DNA of 64,000 nucleotides from JANQRZ01 sp965214485 (GTDB lineage: Bacteria > Bacteroidota > Rhodothermia > Rhodothermales > JANQRZ01). The stretch is from contig CBDCBW010000009.1 of NCBI GenBank assembly GCA_965214485.1, forward strand, positions 310,001 through 374,000. The letters are read 5' to 3'. Positions 1-7,206 of the stretch are shown in pieces. The notes beneath the pieces are model-generated. The model made no database searches. It was not told where the DNA came from and saw only the letters and a list, made by a program, of their open reading frames with translations. Positions within the stretch are counted from its first letter, which is position 1; each line of letters opens with the position of its first letter. Both the position numbers and the translations under genes were made by a program.

Positions 1-79
1 CCGGGGCCACCGTTCCGGGCGTGCCCCGCGTAGTCAACAGCCGACCCGGTCTAGCTCCGTGAGCCTTTCTGTTGCAACC

Positions 80-102
80 AAAACGCCCGGCCAAGCCGGG
101 CG
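80..102 (-). terminator. Rho-independent terminator for the membrane permease
   Basis: A perfect 8-bp inverted repeat (CGCCCGGC at 84-91, GCCGGGCG at 95-102) has a 3-nt loop and is preceded on the plus strand by AAAA, which is a short T-tract on the minus strand. It lies about 100 bp beyond the stop of the minus-strand gene ending at 206. The T-tract is short, so efficiency is uncertain. Confidence 0.6.
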
Positions 103-205
103 ACCCTCGTAGGTAAAGCAGCCTCGTCAACCCGCCGCCGCCGCCGGGGATGCCCTCACGCCGTGACGACTCGAAGAAGAACGGCCCCGCAATGGCGATT
201 AGGCG

Positions 206-1756
206 CTATCCCCGCAGGGCGATGGGCCGCCGGAGCCAGCGCGGGGACGCCGGGAGCGAGACCGGGCGCAGGCCGGGGAGCCTCCCGAGGGCGACGTGCA
301 CCACGCCCAGCCCGGCGAGGGCCAGCGCCGCGCTCGGCACGGAGGCGAAGGCGGTGACCTGAAGGAGCAGGAAACCCAGCGCGGCAGGGACGGAGAGGAG
401 CAGGGGCACGAACCGCTCGGCGAACGAGAACCGGTCCGAGCGCCGCGAGAACGGCGCGCGCCGCGAGCACAGCGCCTGCACCCGCGTTACCACCGCGCAC
501 GCGCCCAGCCAGAATCCGGCGTGCAGCGCCGCGTGCCCAAGCGGCATCGACAGGCTGAGCAGGAGGACGAGCGCCCCGTGCAGCGGCACGAGCACCCGTG
601 CCACGAGCGCCGACTGCGCGCCGACCTGCATCGCCCGCCCGCTCCGCATCGGGAGCACGTCGAAGACCCACGCCGCGCGCTCGTGCGCCGAGAACTGCAC
701 GGCCTGCACGAGGGTCTGCGCGCTGAAGAGCAGCACCACGAGCACCGTCAGGTGCATCTGCACCGCCGGCTGCACCAGGATGTTGGCCGCGCCCCACACG
801 AAGAGGTCACCCAGCCCGCCGCTCCACCAACCGAAGGCGGCGAAGAGGAGCGCCAGGAGCGCCGCAGGCCACACGCGCCCGCGCACGAGGCGGTCGCCGC
901 GCAGCGCGGCCACGGTGAACCCGAACGCGGCCCGCGCCTCGGGAGCCCGTACCAGCGCGCGCTCCCACCGGCTCGGGGCGAGCCGGGCGGCCCGCCCTCG
1001 CGCCTCCAGCGTCTCCGCCTCGGCGGTGCGCCGGAAGAGCGCGAAGTAGCGCCGGGGAAAGACCAGGCCGAAGACGGCGGCCAGCCCGACGGCGAGAAGG
1101 CCGAGCTCCGTGCCGCTCGGCAGCAGCCCTCCCCCTGCCGCCTCGGCCGGCGGGAGCGGCTGCGTCCCGGTCCACTGATACCCGACGACGAGCGCACCCA
1201 CGAGCAGGGCCCGCCCCGCGGCGAGCATCGGCTTGATGGCCCGCGTCGGGAGCGTCAGCGTCAGCCCCCAGAGCGCCGCGAGCACGGCGAAGACGGTGGC
1301 AACGACGGTCGCGGCCAGAGCGACGCCCACCGCACCCCCGGCCTCGACGCCCCGCCCCCACCCGACGAGCGCGGCCAGCGGCGCGGCCATCGAAACCCCC
1401 ACCACACCCGCGAAGAGGCCGACGTTCACCAAGCGGGCGACGTAGTGCGTCGCCTCGGTCGCCGGCAGCGTCAGCGCCCAGGCGTGCTCGCGCGGACGCC
1501 CCATCAAGTCGTCATAGGTCCCGACGACGGCGAAGGCGGCGAGCACGACGGCAAACGGCACGCCGACCGAGAGGACCGCCCCCGGCTCGGCGGCATGGGG
1601 CTGGAGCGAGAGCGCGAGCACGAGCGAGGCGAAGCTGTACGACGCCACCGTCAACAAGACGCGCGAGGACCGGGCCGCTCCGGTCTTCGGATGCCGCAGG
1701 TCCAGCCGGAGCTGGGCCTGGACGAGCGCACGTACTTGATCCCAGTTAACGGTCAC
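206..1756 (-). CDS. Polytopic membrane protein, ABC-2-type exporter permease-like
   Basis: About 516 residues, made largely of hydrophobic segments with a soluble loop near the middle (roughly residues 230-290). The pattern resembles exporter permeases of about 500 residues that work with an ABC ATPase. No ATPase gene is adjacent on the right, and any partner on the left lies outside the window. The open frame continues upstream through a 9-bp tandem repeat that would encode a Ser-Pro-His run. I therefore choose the GTG at 1756, just inside the repeat, which gives a normal N terminus (V-T-V-N-W-D-Q). The substrate is unknown, and the call rests on topology only. Confidence 0.6.
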   Translation of the reverse strand: MTVNWDQVRALVQAQLRLDLRHPKTGAARSSRVLLTVASYSFASLVLALSLQPHAAEPGAVLSVGVPFAVVLAAFAVVGTYDDLMGRPREHAWALTLPATEATHYVARLVNVGLFAGVVGVSMAAPLAALVGWGRGVEAGGAVGVALAATVVATVFAVLAALWGLTLTLPTRAIKPMLAAGRALLVGALVVGYQWTGTQPLPPAEAAGGGLLPSGTELGLLAVGLAAVFGLVFPRRYFALFRRTAEAETLEARGRAARLAPSRWERALVRAPEARAAFGFTVAALRGDRLVRGRVWPAALLALLFAAFGWWSGGLGDLFVWGAANILVQPAVQMHLTVLVVLLFSAQTLVQAVQFSAHERAAWVFDVLPMRSGRAMQVGAQSALVARVLVPLHGALVLLLSLSMPLGHAALHAGFWLGACAVVTRVQALCSRRAPFSRRSDRFSFAERFVPLLLSVPAALGFLLLQVTAFASVPSAALALAGLGVVHVALGRLPGLRPVSLPASPRWLRRPIALRG

Positions 1757-1764
1757 GGGGCGGG

Positions 1765-1832
1765 AATGGGGGGAATGGGGGGAATGGGGGGAATGGGGGG
1801 AATGGGGGGAATGGGGGGAATGGGGGGAATGG
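1765..1832. repeat. 9-bp minisatellite (aatgggggg) x 7
   Basis: Seven complete copies of AATGGGGGG plus a partial eighth lie immediately upstream of the permease start, between it and mltG. Similar G-rich elements occur at about 21733 and 24389. Copy number is a likely site of slippage, and it could alter the spacing upstream of the permease. Confidence 0.9.
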
Positions 1833-1884
1833 CAAGGAAAACCGATTAAGATAGCGAGGCCGTTGCGTTTGGTATCACCGCGTT

Positions 1885-1935
1885 CTGTCCCCTGTCTCAC
1901 AGTCCTCTGTCCTCTGTTTCACGGTCCACCGTCCT
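1885..1935. repeat. TCCTCTGT-rich intergenic element, copy 1
   Basis: A run of short direct repeats of the type CTGTCC(T/C)CTGT. The same vocabulary appears, in a fuller inverted form, at 7124-7206. The element covers the stop codon and the last few codons of mltG, so the extreme MltG C terminus probably derives from it. Confidence 0.6.
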
Positions 1936-2974
1936 CCGCTCTTCGGCGTTCGCGCATCAGGGCGCGGTAGCGCTCGGCGGCGGCGTTGTGCTCGCGGAGG
2001 GTGCGGCTGAACGTGTGCGTCCCGTCGCCCGCCGCCACGAAGTAGAGGTAGTCGTGCGGCTCGGCGTCGAGGACGGCGCGGACGGAGGACTCCGAGGGAT
2101 TGTTGATCGGGCCGGGCGGGAGGCCGTCGATGAGGTAGGTGTTGTAGGGGTGGGGGAAGGCGTAGTCGGCGAAGAGCAGGCGGCGCATCCGCCCGCCCTC
2201 GCTCTGCATCAGCGCGTACTGCACGGTGGGATCGGCCTGAAGCCGCATCCGGCCCGCCGGGGTCCGCCCGAGCAGCCGGTTGAGGTACACCCCGGCGATG
2301 CGGGGCCGCTCCTCGCGCTGCCGCGCCTCCCACTCGACGATCGAGGCCAGCGTCAGCACCTCGTCCTTCGAAAGCCCGAGCGCGTCGGCTTCGGCCTGCA
2401 TGGCGTCGGTCCAGAAGCGGTCCCACTCCTGCTTCAGCCGCCGCACCGCGCCGCGCGCGTCGGTCGTCCAGTAGAGGTCGAATGAGTTGGGCCGCATGTA
2501 CCCGAAGAGGTGCGCCGTATCGGTCCCCAGCTCCTCGGCGAAGGCGGGGTCGGCGAGGGCCTCGCGGACGGCGGCGGAGTCGGCGTCGAGGTCGCGGCGG
2601 AGGACGGCGGCGAGGACGCCGGGCCGCGTGCCGGGCGGGACCGTGACCCGCACCGGGTCCTGCCGCCCCGACCGAATCTTGCGCAGGATGTCCCAGTTGC
2701 GCGCGCCCTCCTCGAAGCGGTAGTAGCCCGGCTTGAGCTGCCGTCTCCAGCCCGTCAGCACCGCCGCCCACTCGAACGAGGTCCGGTTTGCGAGCAGGCC
2801 CGCGCTGCCCAGCGAGTCCGCGATCACCTCGAACCCCGCCCCGTGCGGGAGCTTCGCACCGCGGAATCCGTCGTAGTCCGGCGTGTTGGGCATGAAGAGG
2901 AGCCAGGTGGCGAAGAGGGCACCGGCCAGCCCGAGGGCGAGCGCGGCGAGGAACAGGCGGAGAAACAGCTTCAT
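1919..2974 (-). CDS. mltG: Endolytic murein transglycosylase MltG (YceG-like)
   Basis: 351 residues. MltG cuts nascent peptidoglycan strands at the membrane and so sets glycan length. There is one N-terminal membrane segment (about residues 4-27), a LysM-like region, then the catalytic domain. The conserved S-I-V-E-W-E-A block at 211-217 carries the probable catalytic Glu214. Other family marks are F-G-Y-M-R-P-N-S-F-D (157-166), R-L-Q-A-D-P-T-V-Q-Y, and N-T-Y-L-I-D-G-L-P-P-G-P-I. Length is normal for the family. The gene lies downstream of tsaD on the same strand, 132 bp away. Confidence 0.93.
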   Translation of the reverse strand: MKLFLRLFLAALALGLAGALFATWLLFMPNTPDYDGFRGAKLPHGAGFEVIADSLGSAGLLANRTSFEWAAVLTGWRRQLKPGYYRFEEGARNWDILRKIRSGRQDPVRVTVPPGTRPGVLAAVLRRDLDADSAAVREALADPAFAEELGTDTAHLFGYMRPNSFDLYWTTDARGAVRRLKQEWDRFWTDAMQAEADALGLSKDEVLTLASIVEWEARQREERPRIAGVYLNRLLGRTPAGRMRLQADPTVQYALMQSEGGRMRRLLFADYAFPHPYNTYLIDGLPPGPINNPSESSVRAVLDAEPHDYLYFVAAGDGTHTFSRTLREHNAAAERYRALMRERRRAEDGGP

Positions 2975-3106
2975 GGGCGTGGAGCGAGGAAAGACATAAA
3001 CCCTGCCAGCCGGGCGGCGGCGCAGTTTGGCGGCGGCAGCGCGGTGTGGCGTTCCGCGAAGAGGCGGGTAAACGCAGCCGAGGAGCCGGGGTGTTTCACG
3101 GGTGTT

Positions 3107-4141
3107 TCATTCTGAGACGGCCAGCGCCGGAGCCGCCGCCAGCGACAGCGGGCTCTCGATTCCGGCTGCCCACTTGCGGTGCCCTGCCACCGCAATCATC
3201 GCCGCGTTGTCCACCGAATAAGCGGGCTTCGGGATGAAGAGGCGCAGCCCCTCGGCCTCCGCCATCGCCGCCGCCTCGCGTCGAAGCTGGCGGTTGGCCG
3301 AGACCCCGCCGACGACCGCCACCGCCTCGACGCCCGCCGCCCGCGCCGCGTCCCGCAGCGCCCCGACGAGGACCTCCACCACGGCCGTCTGGAACGACGC
3401 CGCGATGTCGGGCCGATGCTCCGCGAGGAGAGCCTCGCGCTCGGCGTCGGGGAAGCGGTTCAGGTAGTAGAGCACGGCGGTCTTGATCCCGCTGAACGAA
3501 AAGTCGAACGGCCCGTCGGCCCCGCCGAGGCGGGTGCGGGGGAAGTCCTGGAAGCCCGCGTCGCCGCCCTCGGCGAGGCGGTCGATGTGCGGGCCGCCGG
3601 GGTAGCCCAGCCCGAGCATCTTCGCCACCTTGTCGAACGCCTCGCCCGCCGCGTCGTCGCGCGTCGCCCCGAGGACCTCGTGCCGGAAGCCGTTGCGGAC
3701 GAGCACGAGCTGGGTGTGCCCGCCCGAGACCGTCAGGCAGAGGTACGGCAGCGGCGGGTGCGGCTCCTCGATGAACACCGAGTAGAGGTGCCCCTCGAGG
3801 TGGTTCACCCCGACGAGCGGAATCCCCAGCCCGAGCGCCAGCGCCTTCGCAAACGACAGCCCGACGAGGAGCGACCCCGCGAGGCCGGGGCCGTAGGTCA
3901 CCGCCACCGCGTCCAACTCCTCCTTCCCCACGCCCGCCTCCGCCAGCGCCGCCTCCACGACCGGCACGATGAGCCGCTGGTGCGCCCGGCTCGCCAGCTC
4001 CGGCACCACCCCGCCGAACCCCTCGTGTACGCGCTGGCTCGACACCACGCTCGACCGCAGCGCGCCGCCCGCGACGACTGCCGCCGCCGTGTCGTCGCAC
4101 GACGATTCGATACCGAGAAGGACAGGGGTAGGGACGGGCAT
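3107..4141 (-). CDS. tsaD: tRNA N6-adenosine threonylcarbamoyltransferase TsaD
   Basis: 344 residues. TsaD transfers the threonylcarbamoyl group to A37 of ANN-decoding tRNAs in the cytoplasm, together with TsaB and TsaE, neither of which is in this window. The ASKHA fold begins with G-I-E-S-S-C-D-D-T (10-18). The metal-binding H-x3-H is N-H-L-E-G-H at 113-118 (His114, His118), and the S-G-G-H-T motif follows. An in-frame extension reaches 4234, but the ATG at 4141 places the ASKHA motif where the family has it. Confidence 0.95.
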   Translation of the reverse strand: MPVPTPVLLGIESSCDDTAAAVVAGGALRSSVVSSQRVHEGFGGVVPELASRAHQRLIVPVVEAALAEAGVGKEELDAVAVTYGPGLAGSLLVGLSFAKALALGLGIPLVGVNHLEGHLYSVFIEEPHPPLPYLCLTVSGGHTQLVLVRNGFRHEVLGATRDDAAGEAFDKVAKMLGLGYPGGPHIDRLAEGGDAGFQDFPRTRLGGADGPFDFSFSGIKTAVLYYLNRFPDAEREALLAEHRPDIAASFQTAVVEVLVGALRDAARAAGVEAVAVVGGVSANRQLRREAAAMAEAEGLRLFIPKPAYSVDNAAMIAVAGHRKWAAGIESPLSLAAAPALAVSE

Positions 4142-4247
4142 GACACGGAAAATACCCCTCCAGCGCGGAGACGTTGAACCTCGCGGAGCTATTGCGCGTG
4201 AAGAGAGGCCAGGGCTACGTCCTCTCCACCTCACCCCTTTTCGCCCG

Positions 4248-4709
4248 ATGAGACCCTACCACCACGCCCTGATCGGCGGAGCCGGCGGCGCGGACGCCGT
4301 CGCCGACGCCGGCCTCCTCGTGCTCCGGCTCATGGCCGGGCTCACCCTGGCCTTCGCGCACGGGCTGGGCAAGATTCCGCCGTCTCCCGGCTTCGTCGAG
4401 GCGACGGCGGCGCTCGGGTTTCCGCTGCCCAGCCTGTTCGCTTGGGCGGCCGGGCTGGCCGAGTTCGCGGGCGGGCTGTGCCTCGCGGTGGGCTTGCTGA
4501 CGCGTCCCGCTGCCTTCTTCGTGCTCTTCACGATGGGGGTCGCCTTCTTCCTCCAGCACGGGGCCGACCCGTTCTCGGCGAAAGAGCTAGCGTTCCTCTA
4601 CGGCGCGGTCGCGCTCGGCCTGCTCCTGACCGGAGCCGGCCGCTTCAGCCTGGACGCGCGGCTGCGGGGCCGCATCGAGCGGCCCGGCGTCAGCCGCTTC
4701 GCCCGCTGA
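4248..4709 (+). CDS. DoxX family membrane protein
   Basis: 153 residues with four hydrophobic segments, and the DoxX-type G-L-x-L-A-x-G-L-L-T-R region near the middle (about 81-100). DoxX proteins are small inner-membrane proteins, some linked to oxidation of small molecules or redox stress; the role of this one is not known. The ATG at 4248 follows a pyrimidine-rich stretch. The gene is divergent from tsaD with about 106 bp between them, so that gap should hold promoters for both. Confidence 0.8.
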   Translation: MRPYHHALIGGAGGADAVADAGLLVLRLMAGLTLAFAHGLGKIPPSPGFVEATAALGFPLPSLFAWAAGLAEFAGGLCLAVGLLTRPAAFFVLFTMGVAFFLQHGADPFSAKELAFLYGAVALGLLLTGAGRFSLDARLRGRIERPGVSRFAR

Positions 4710-4712
4710 GCG

Positions 4713-5033
4713 TTACCGGGTGAGCGTGACGCGGCGGGTCTCGGCGAAGCCCTCGCCGGTGGCGCGGACGACGTACACCCCGGCCGGCAGCGTGCTGGCG
4801 TGAAACGCGAACGTGTGCTCGGCAGCCGTGAGCGGTCCGTCGTGCAGCACGGCCACGCGCCGCCCGAGCAGGTCGAACACCTCGACGCGCGCCGGACCCG
4901 AGCTCGGGACGGTGAGCGAGAACGAGGTCGAGGTCGTAAACGGGTTCGGGTTGGCTGTGGTGAGGAGCGGAGTTGCGCCGTCTCCTGCGCAGTCGGCGCG
5001 TGATGAGTACCGTCGAATGAAGGGGAGCCATCC
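4713..5033 (-). pseudogene. Orphan T9SS type-A sorting domain (5'-truncated remnant)
   Basis: Reading the minus strand from just inside a TAG at 5034-5036 gives about 106 residues. They contain a typical T9SS C-terminal domain: A-N-P-N-P-F, then V-E-V-F-D-L-L-G-R-R-V-A-V-L, P-A-G-V-Y-V-V-R and a final L-T-R stop at 4713-4715. No start codon, signal peptide or functional domain lies in front, and the CPBP gene begins in the next 40 bp. I infer the surviving tail of a secreted protein whose main body has been deleted. Confidence 0.75.
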
Positions 5034-5034
5034 C

Positions 5035-5068
5035 TAATTAGACACAAAGGGCCGGCCAGTCTAAATTA
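5035..5068. repeat. AT-rich imperfect inverted repeat
   Basis: TAATTAGAC (5035-5043) and GTCTAAATTA (5059-5068) form an imperfect hairpin with a GGGCCGGCC-containing loop. It is a small AT-rich island in very GC-rich DNA, exactly between the orphan sorting domain and the CPBP gene stop. It could be a terminator for the CPBP gene or the scar of the deletion that removed the neighbouring gene body. Confidence 0.55.
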
Positions 5069-5073
5069 AATCG

Positions 5074-5862
5074 CTAGCCCCCGAACCCGCCCAGCATCTC
5101 GAGGAGCGCGGCGGGGCCGAGGCCGCTCGCGCCGGTGCGCAAGCGGAGCGTACAGAACAGGTCGATCAAGAGCATCTGCGCCGCGTGGATCGGCACCGCG
5201 ATCCAGAAGCTCCGGCACCGCCACACGAGCGCGCCGAGCGCGAGGCCGCCGAGAATCGAGAGGTACGCCTCCGCCGGCGGCTTGCCCATGTGCAGAATCG
5301 CAAACGGCACCGTCTGCACCACCACCGCGAGGTACCCGAACGCCGGGGCGGTGCCGAAGAGGACGAACCCGCGCCACAGATACTCCCACCCGATCCAGTA
5401 GAAGACGTAGAGCAGCTCGTAGAGCGCGAACGTCTGCCAGTCGAAGGCGGCCTCGCGGAGGTGCGGGTACTGCGCCTGAAACGCCGGGTCCGCCGAGAGC
5501 ACCCACGTGCCGGCGGCGACGAGCGGGAGGTACAGCCCGGCGATGAGGGACGCCAGCCGCCAGTCGCCCAGGCCCAGCCCGATCTCCCCCGGCTTCCGCT
5601 TGAAGAAGCCCATCAGGATCACGACCGGAACGACGAACCCGAGCACGCCCTGCATCACGAACCGCCACGCCCACGAACCGAGTGCCATGTTCTCCGGCGC
5701 GACGGCTCCGGCGAAGGCCTCGCGGAAAAACCCCTTGCTCCCGATCTGCGAGTGCAGGATCACGAGCGCCGCCGCGACGACGAGCACCACCGCCGCCTGC
5801 CGGTCGATTCGGGCGAGGTGCTCGCGGAGCACGGCCCACTCGTTTCGCAGTCGGTCGCGCAT
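5074..5862 (-). CDS. CPBP family intramembrane glutamic endopeptidase
   Basis: 262 residues with several membrane spans. The conserved CPBP (Rce1-like) motifs sit in the C-terminal half: W-E-Y-L-W-R-G (a single Glu where many members have Glu-Glu, then x3-Arg), F-A-I-L-H about 35 residues later, and a terminal I-H-A-A-Q. These supply the active-site Glu and His residues of the family. Substrates are unknown. I chose the ATG at 5862 over the longer frame to 5949, because it gives a short basic-acidic N terminus before the first span. Confidence 0.85.
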   Translation of the reverse strand: MRDRLRNEWAVLREHLARIDRQAAVVLVVAAALVILHSQIGSKGFFREAFAGAVAPENMALGSWAWRFVMQGVLGFVVPVVILMGFFKRKPGEIGLGLGDWRLASLIAGLYLPLVAAGTWVLSADPAFQAQYPHLREAAFDWQTFALYELLYVFYWIGWEYLWRGFVLFGTAPAFGYLAVVVQTVPFAILHMGKPPAEAYLSILGGLALGALVWRCRSFWIAVPIHAAQMLLIDLFCTLRLRTGASGLGPAALLEMLGGFGG

Positions 5863-5957
5863 GGTTCGGGGCGAAGGGGAGAGGCGCGAAAATACACCGC
5901 CGCGAGGACCCCCCGTTTCGGAAGTGCATCGCGCTTCGCACTCAAGCACTCCCGAAA

Positions 5958-5983
5958 CTGTCCCCCTCGCCGAGGGAGGACAG
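5958..5983. repeat. CTGTCCCCC palindromic intergenic element, copy 1
   Basis: CTGTCCCCCTCG and CGAGGGAGGACAG form a nearly perfect hairpin, flanked by CGAAA / TTTTCG and further arms (GCGACCCC...). Related copies lie at about 39231 and 57884. It sits between pyrD and the CPBP gene. Confidence 0.8.
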
Positions 5984-6024
5984 CTTTTCGAGCGACCCCG
6001 AAGGGCGCGAGAAAAGCAGGGGGT

Positions 6025-7134
6025 TCACGCCGCCGTCCCCACCGCCTCGCCGACGGACGCGAACCCGTCGCGCTCCAGCAGCCGGACCAGGCCCCGGTTG
6101 ATCCGGCGAACCAGCCCCGGCCCCTCGTAGACCAGCCCGGTGTATACCTCAACGAGCGACGCCCCGGCGCGGACTTTCCGGTACGCTGCCGCCGCCGAGT
6201 CCACGCCGCCGACGCCGAGGACCGGGACCCGCCCCTCGGTCCGGCGATGGAGGTGGCGGACGAGGGCGGTGGAACGCTCCTCCAGCGGGCACCCGCTGAG
6301 GCCGCCGCGCCCGACCTCGGCCAGCCGCGCCGCGCCCGTCCGGAGCCCGGTGCGGTCCGAGGCCGTGTTCGTCGCCACGAAGCCCGCCACGCCGTGCCCC
6401 AAGGCGAGAGCGACCAACTCGTCCACCGGGCCGGGGTCAAAGCGCGCGGCGGCGGGCGGCGAGAGCTTGACGACGACCGGCACGTCGAGGCCGAGCGCCG
6501 CGCGCTCAGCCATCACGGCGGTGAGCAGCCCGTCGAGGGCGGCCGGGTCCTCGAAGGTCTTGCCCTCGGCGGTGTTGGGGCACGAGACGTTGAGCGCGAT
6601 GTAGTCCGCGAGCGGCGCGAGGCGGCGGAAGCTGTAGAGGAAGTCCTCCGTCGCCGCGTCGCCGAGGACCGCCGGGTCGTGGGTCTTGGCGAGGTTGATG
6701 CCGAGCGGGACCGAGTGCGGCCCGAAGCGTTCGCGCTCGGCGCGCAGGCGCTCGGCGACGGCGTCGGCCCCCTCGTTGTTCAGGCCCATCCGGTTGACGA
6801 GCGCTCGGTCCTCCGGCAGCCGGAACGCGCGCGGCACCGGGTTGCCCGGGCTCGGGCGCGCCGTCACCGAGCCGACCTCGGCGAACCCGAAACCGAGCGC
6901 CGCCCACGCCCGGACGAGGTCAGCGTTCTTGTCGAACCCCGCCGCGAGGCCGACCGGGTTGGCGAACTCGCAGCCCCACAGCCGCTGCCCGAGTGCGGGG
7001 TCCTCGAACCGCAGCGGGCCGAGGAGCGCCGGCGCGCGCTGCGCCAGGCGTGCCGCTCGCACCGCTGCGTCGTGCGCCGCCTCGGCATCGAGCCGGAAGA
7101 GCAGGGGGCGGAGATATCGGTAGACAGAGGACAG
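6025..7134 (-). CDS. pyrD: Dihydroorotate dehydrogenase (quinone, class 2)
   Basis: About 369 residues. The membrane-associated FMN enzyme oxidises dihydroorotate to orotate in pyrimidine synthesis. The N terminus Y-R-Y-L-R-P-L-L-F-R-L-D is the usual class-2 amphipathic anchor. Core motifs are G-L-A-A-G-F-D-K-N, N-R-M-G-L-N-N, A-L-N-V-S-C-P-N-T, A-T-N-T-x5-R and G-V-G-G-V-D-S. No ATG, GTG or TTG lies at or upstream of the anchor in this frame. The best start is the CTG at 7134, inside an intergenic repeat. The first GTG (7062) would remove the anchor. The start is therefore provisional; the product is not. Confidence 0.9.
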   Translation of the reverse strand: MSSVYRYLRPLLFRLDAEAAHDAAVRAARLAQRAPALLGPLRFEDPALGQRLWGCEFANPVGLAAGFDKNADLVRAWAALGFGFAEVGSVTARPSPGNPVPRAFRLPEDRALVNRMGLNNEGADAVAERLRAERERFGPHSVPLGINLAKTHDPAVLGDAATEDFLYSFRRLAPLADYIALNVSCPNTAEGKTFEDPAALDGLLTAVMAERAALGLDVPVVVKLSPPAAARFDPGPVDELVALALGHGVAGFVATNTASDRTGLRTGAARLAEVGRGGLSGCPLEERSTALVRHLHRRTEGRVPVLGVGGVDSAAAAYRKVRAGASLVEVYTGLVYEGPGLVRRINRGLVRLLERDGFASVGEAVGTAA

Positions 7135-7206
7135 AGGACAGGGGACAGATGGGCCGACAGAAGATACCGCTGCCCCATCCGTCCTCTGTCTACCGTCTTC
7201 TGTCCC
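7124..7206. repeat. TCCTCTGT-rich element, copy 2 (inverted)
   Basis: GACAGAGGAC repeats on the left face GTCCTCTGTC on the right around an A-T-G-G-G-C-C centre, giving a large imperfect palindrome. It fills the whole gap between pyrD and the 1077-residue gene, overlaps the expected pyrD start, and reaches the stop of the next gene. It shares sequence with the element at 1885-1935. Confidence 0.75.

Noticed and set aside
1765..1832. Possible short CRISPR-like array
   Set aside because: The units are 9 bp and directly abutting without spacers, so this is a minisatellite.
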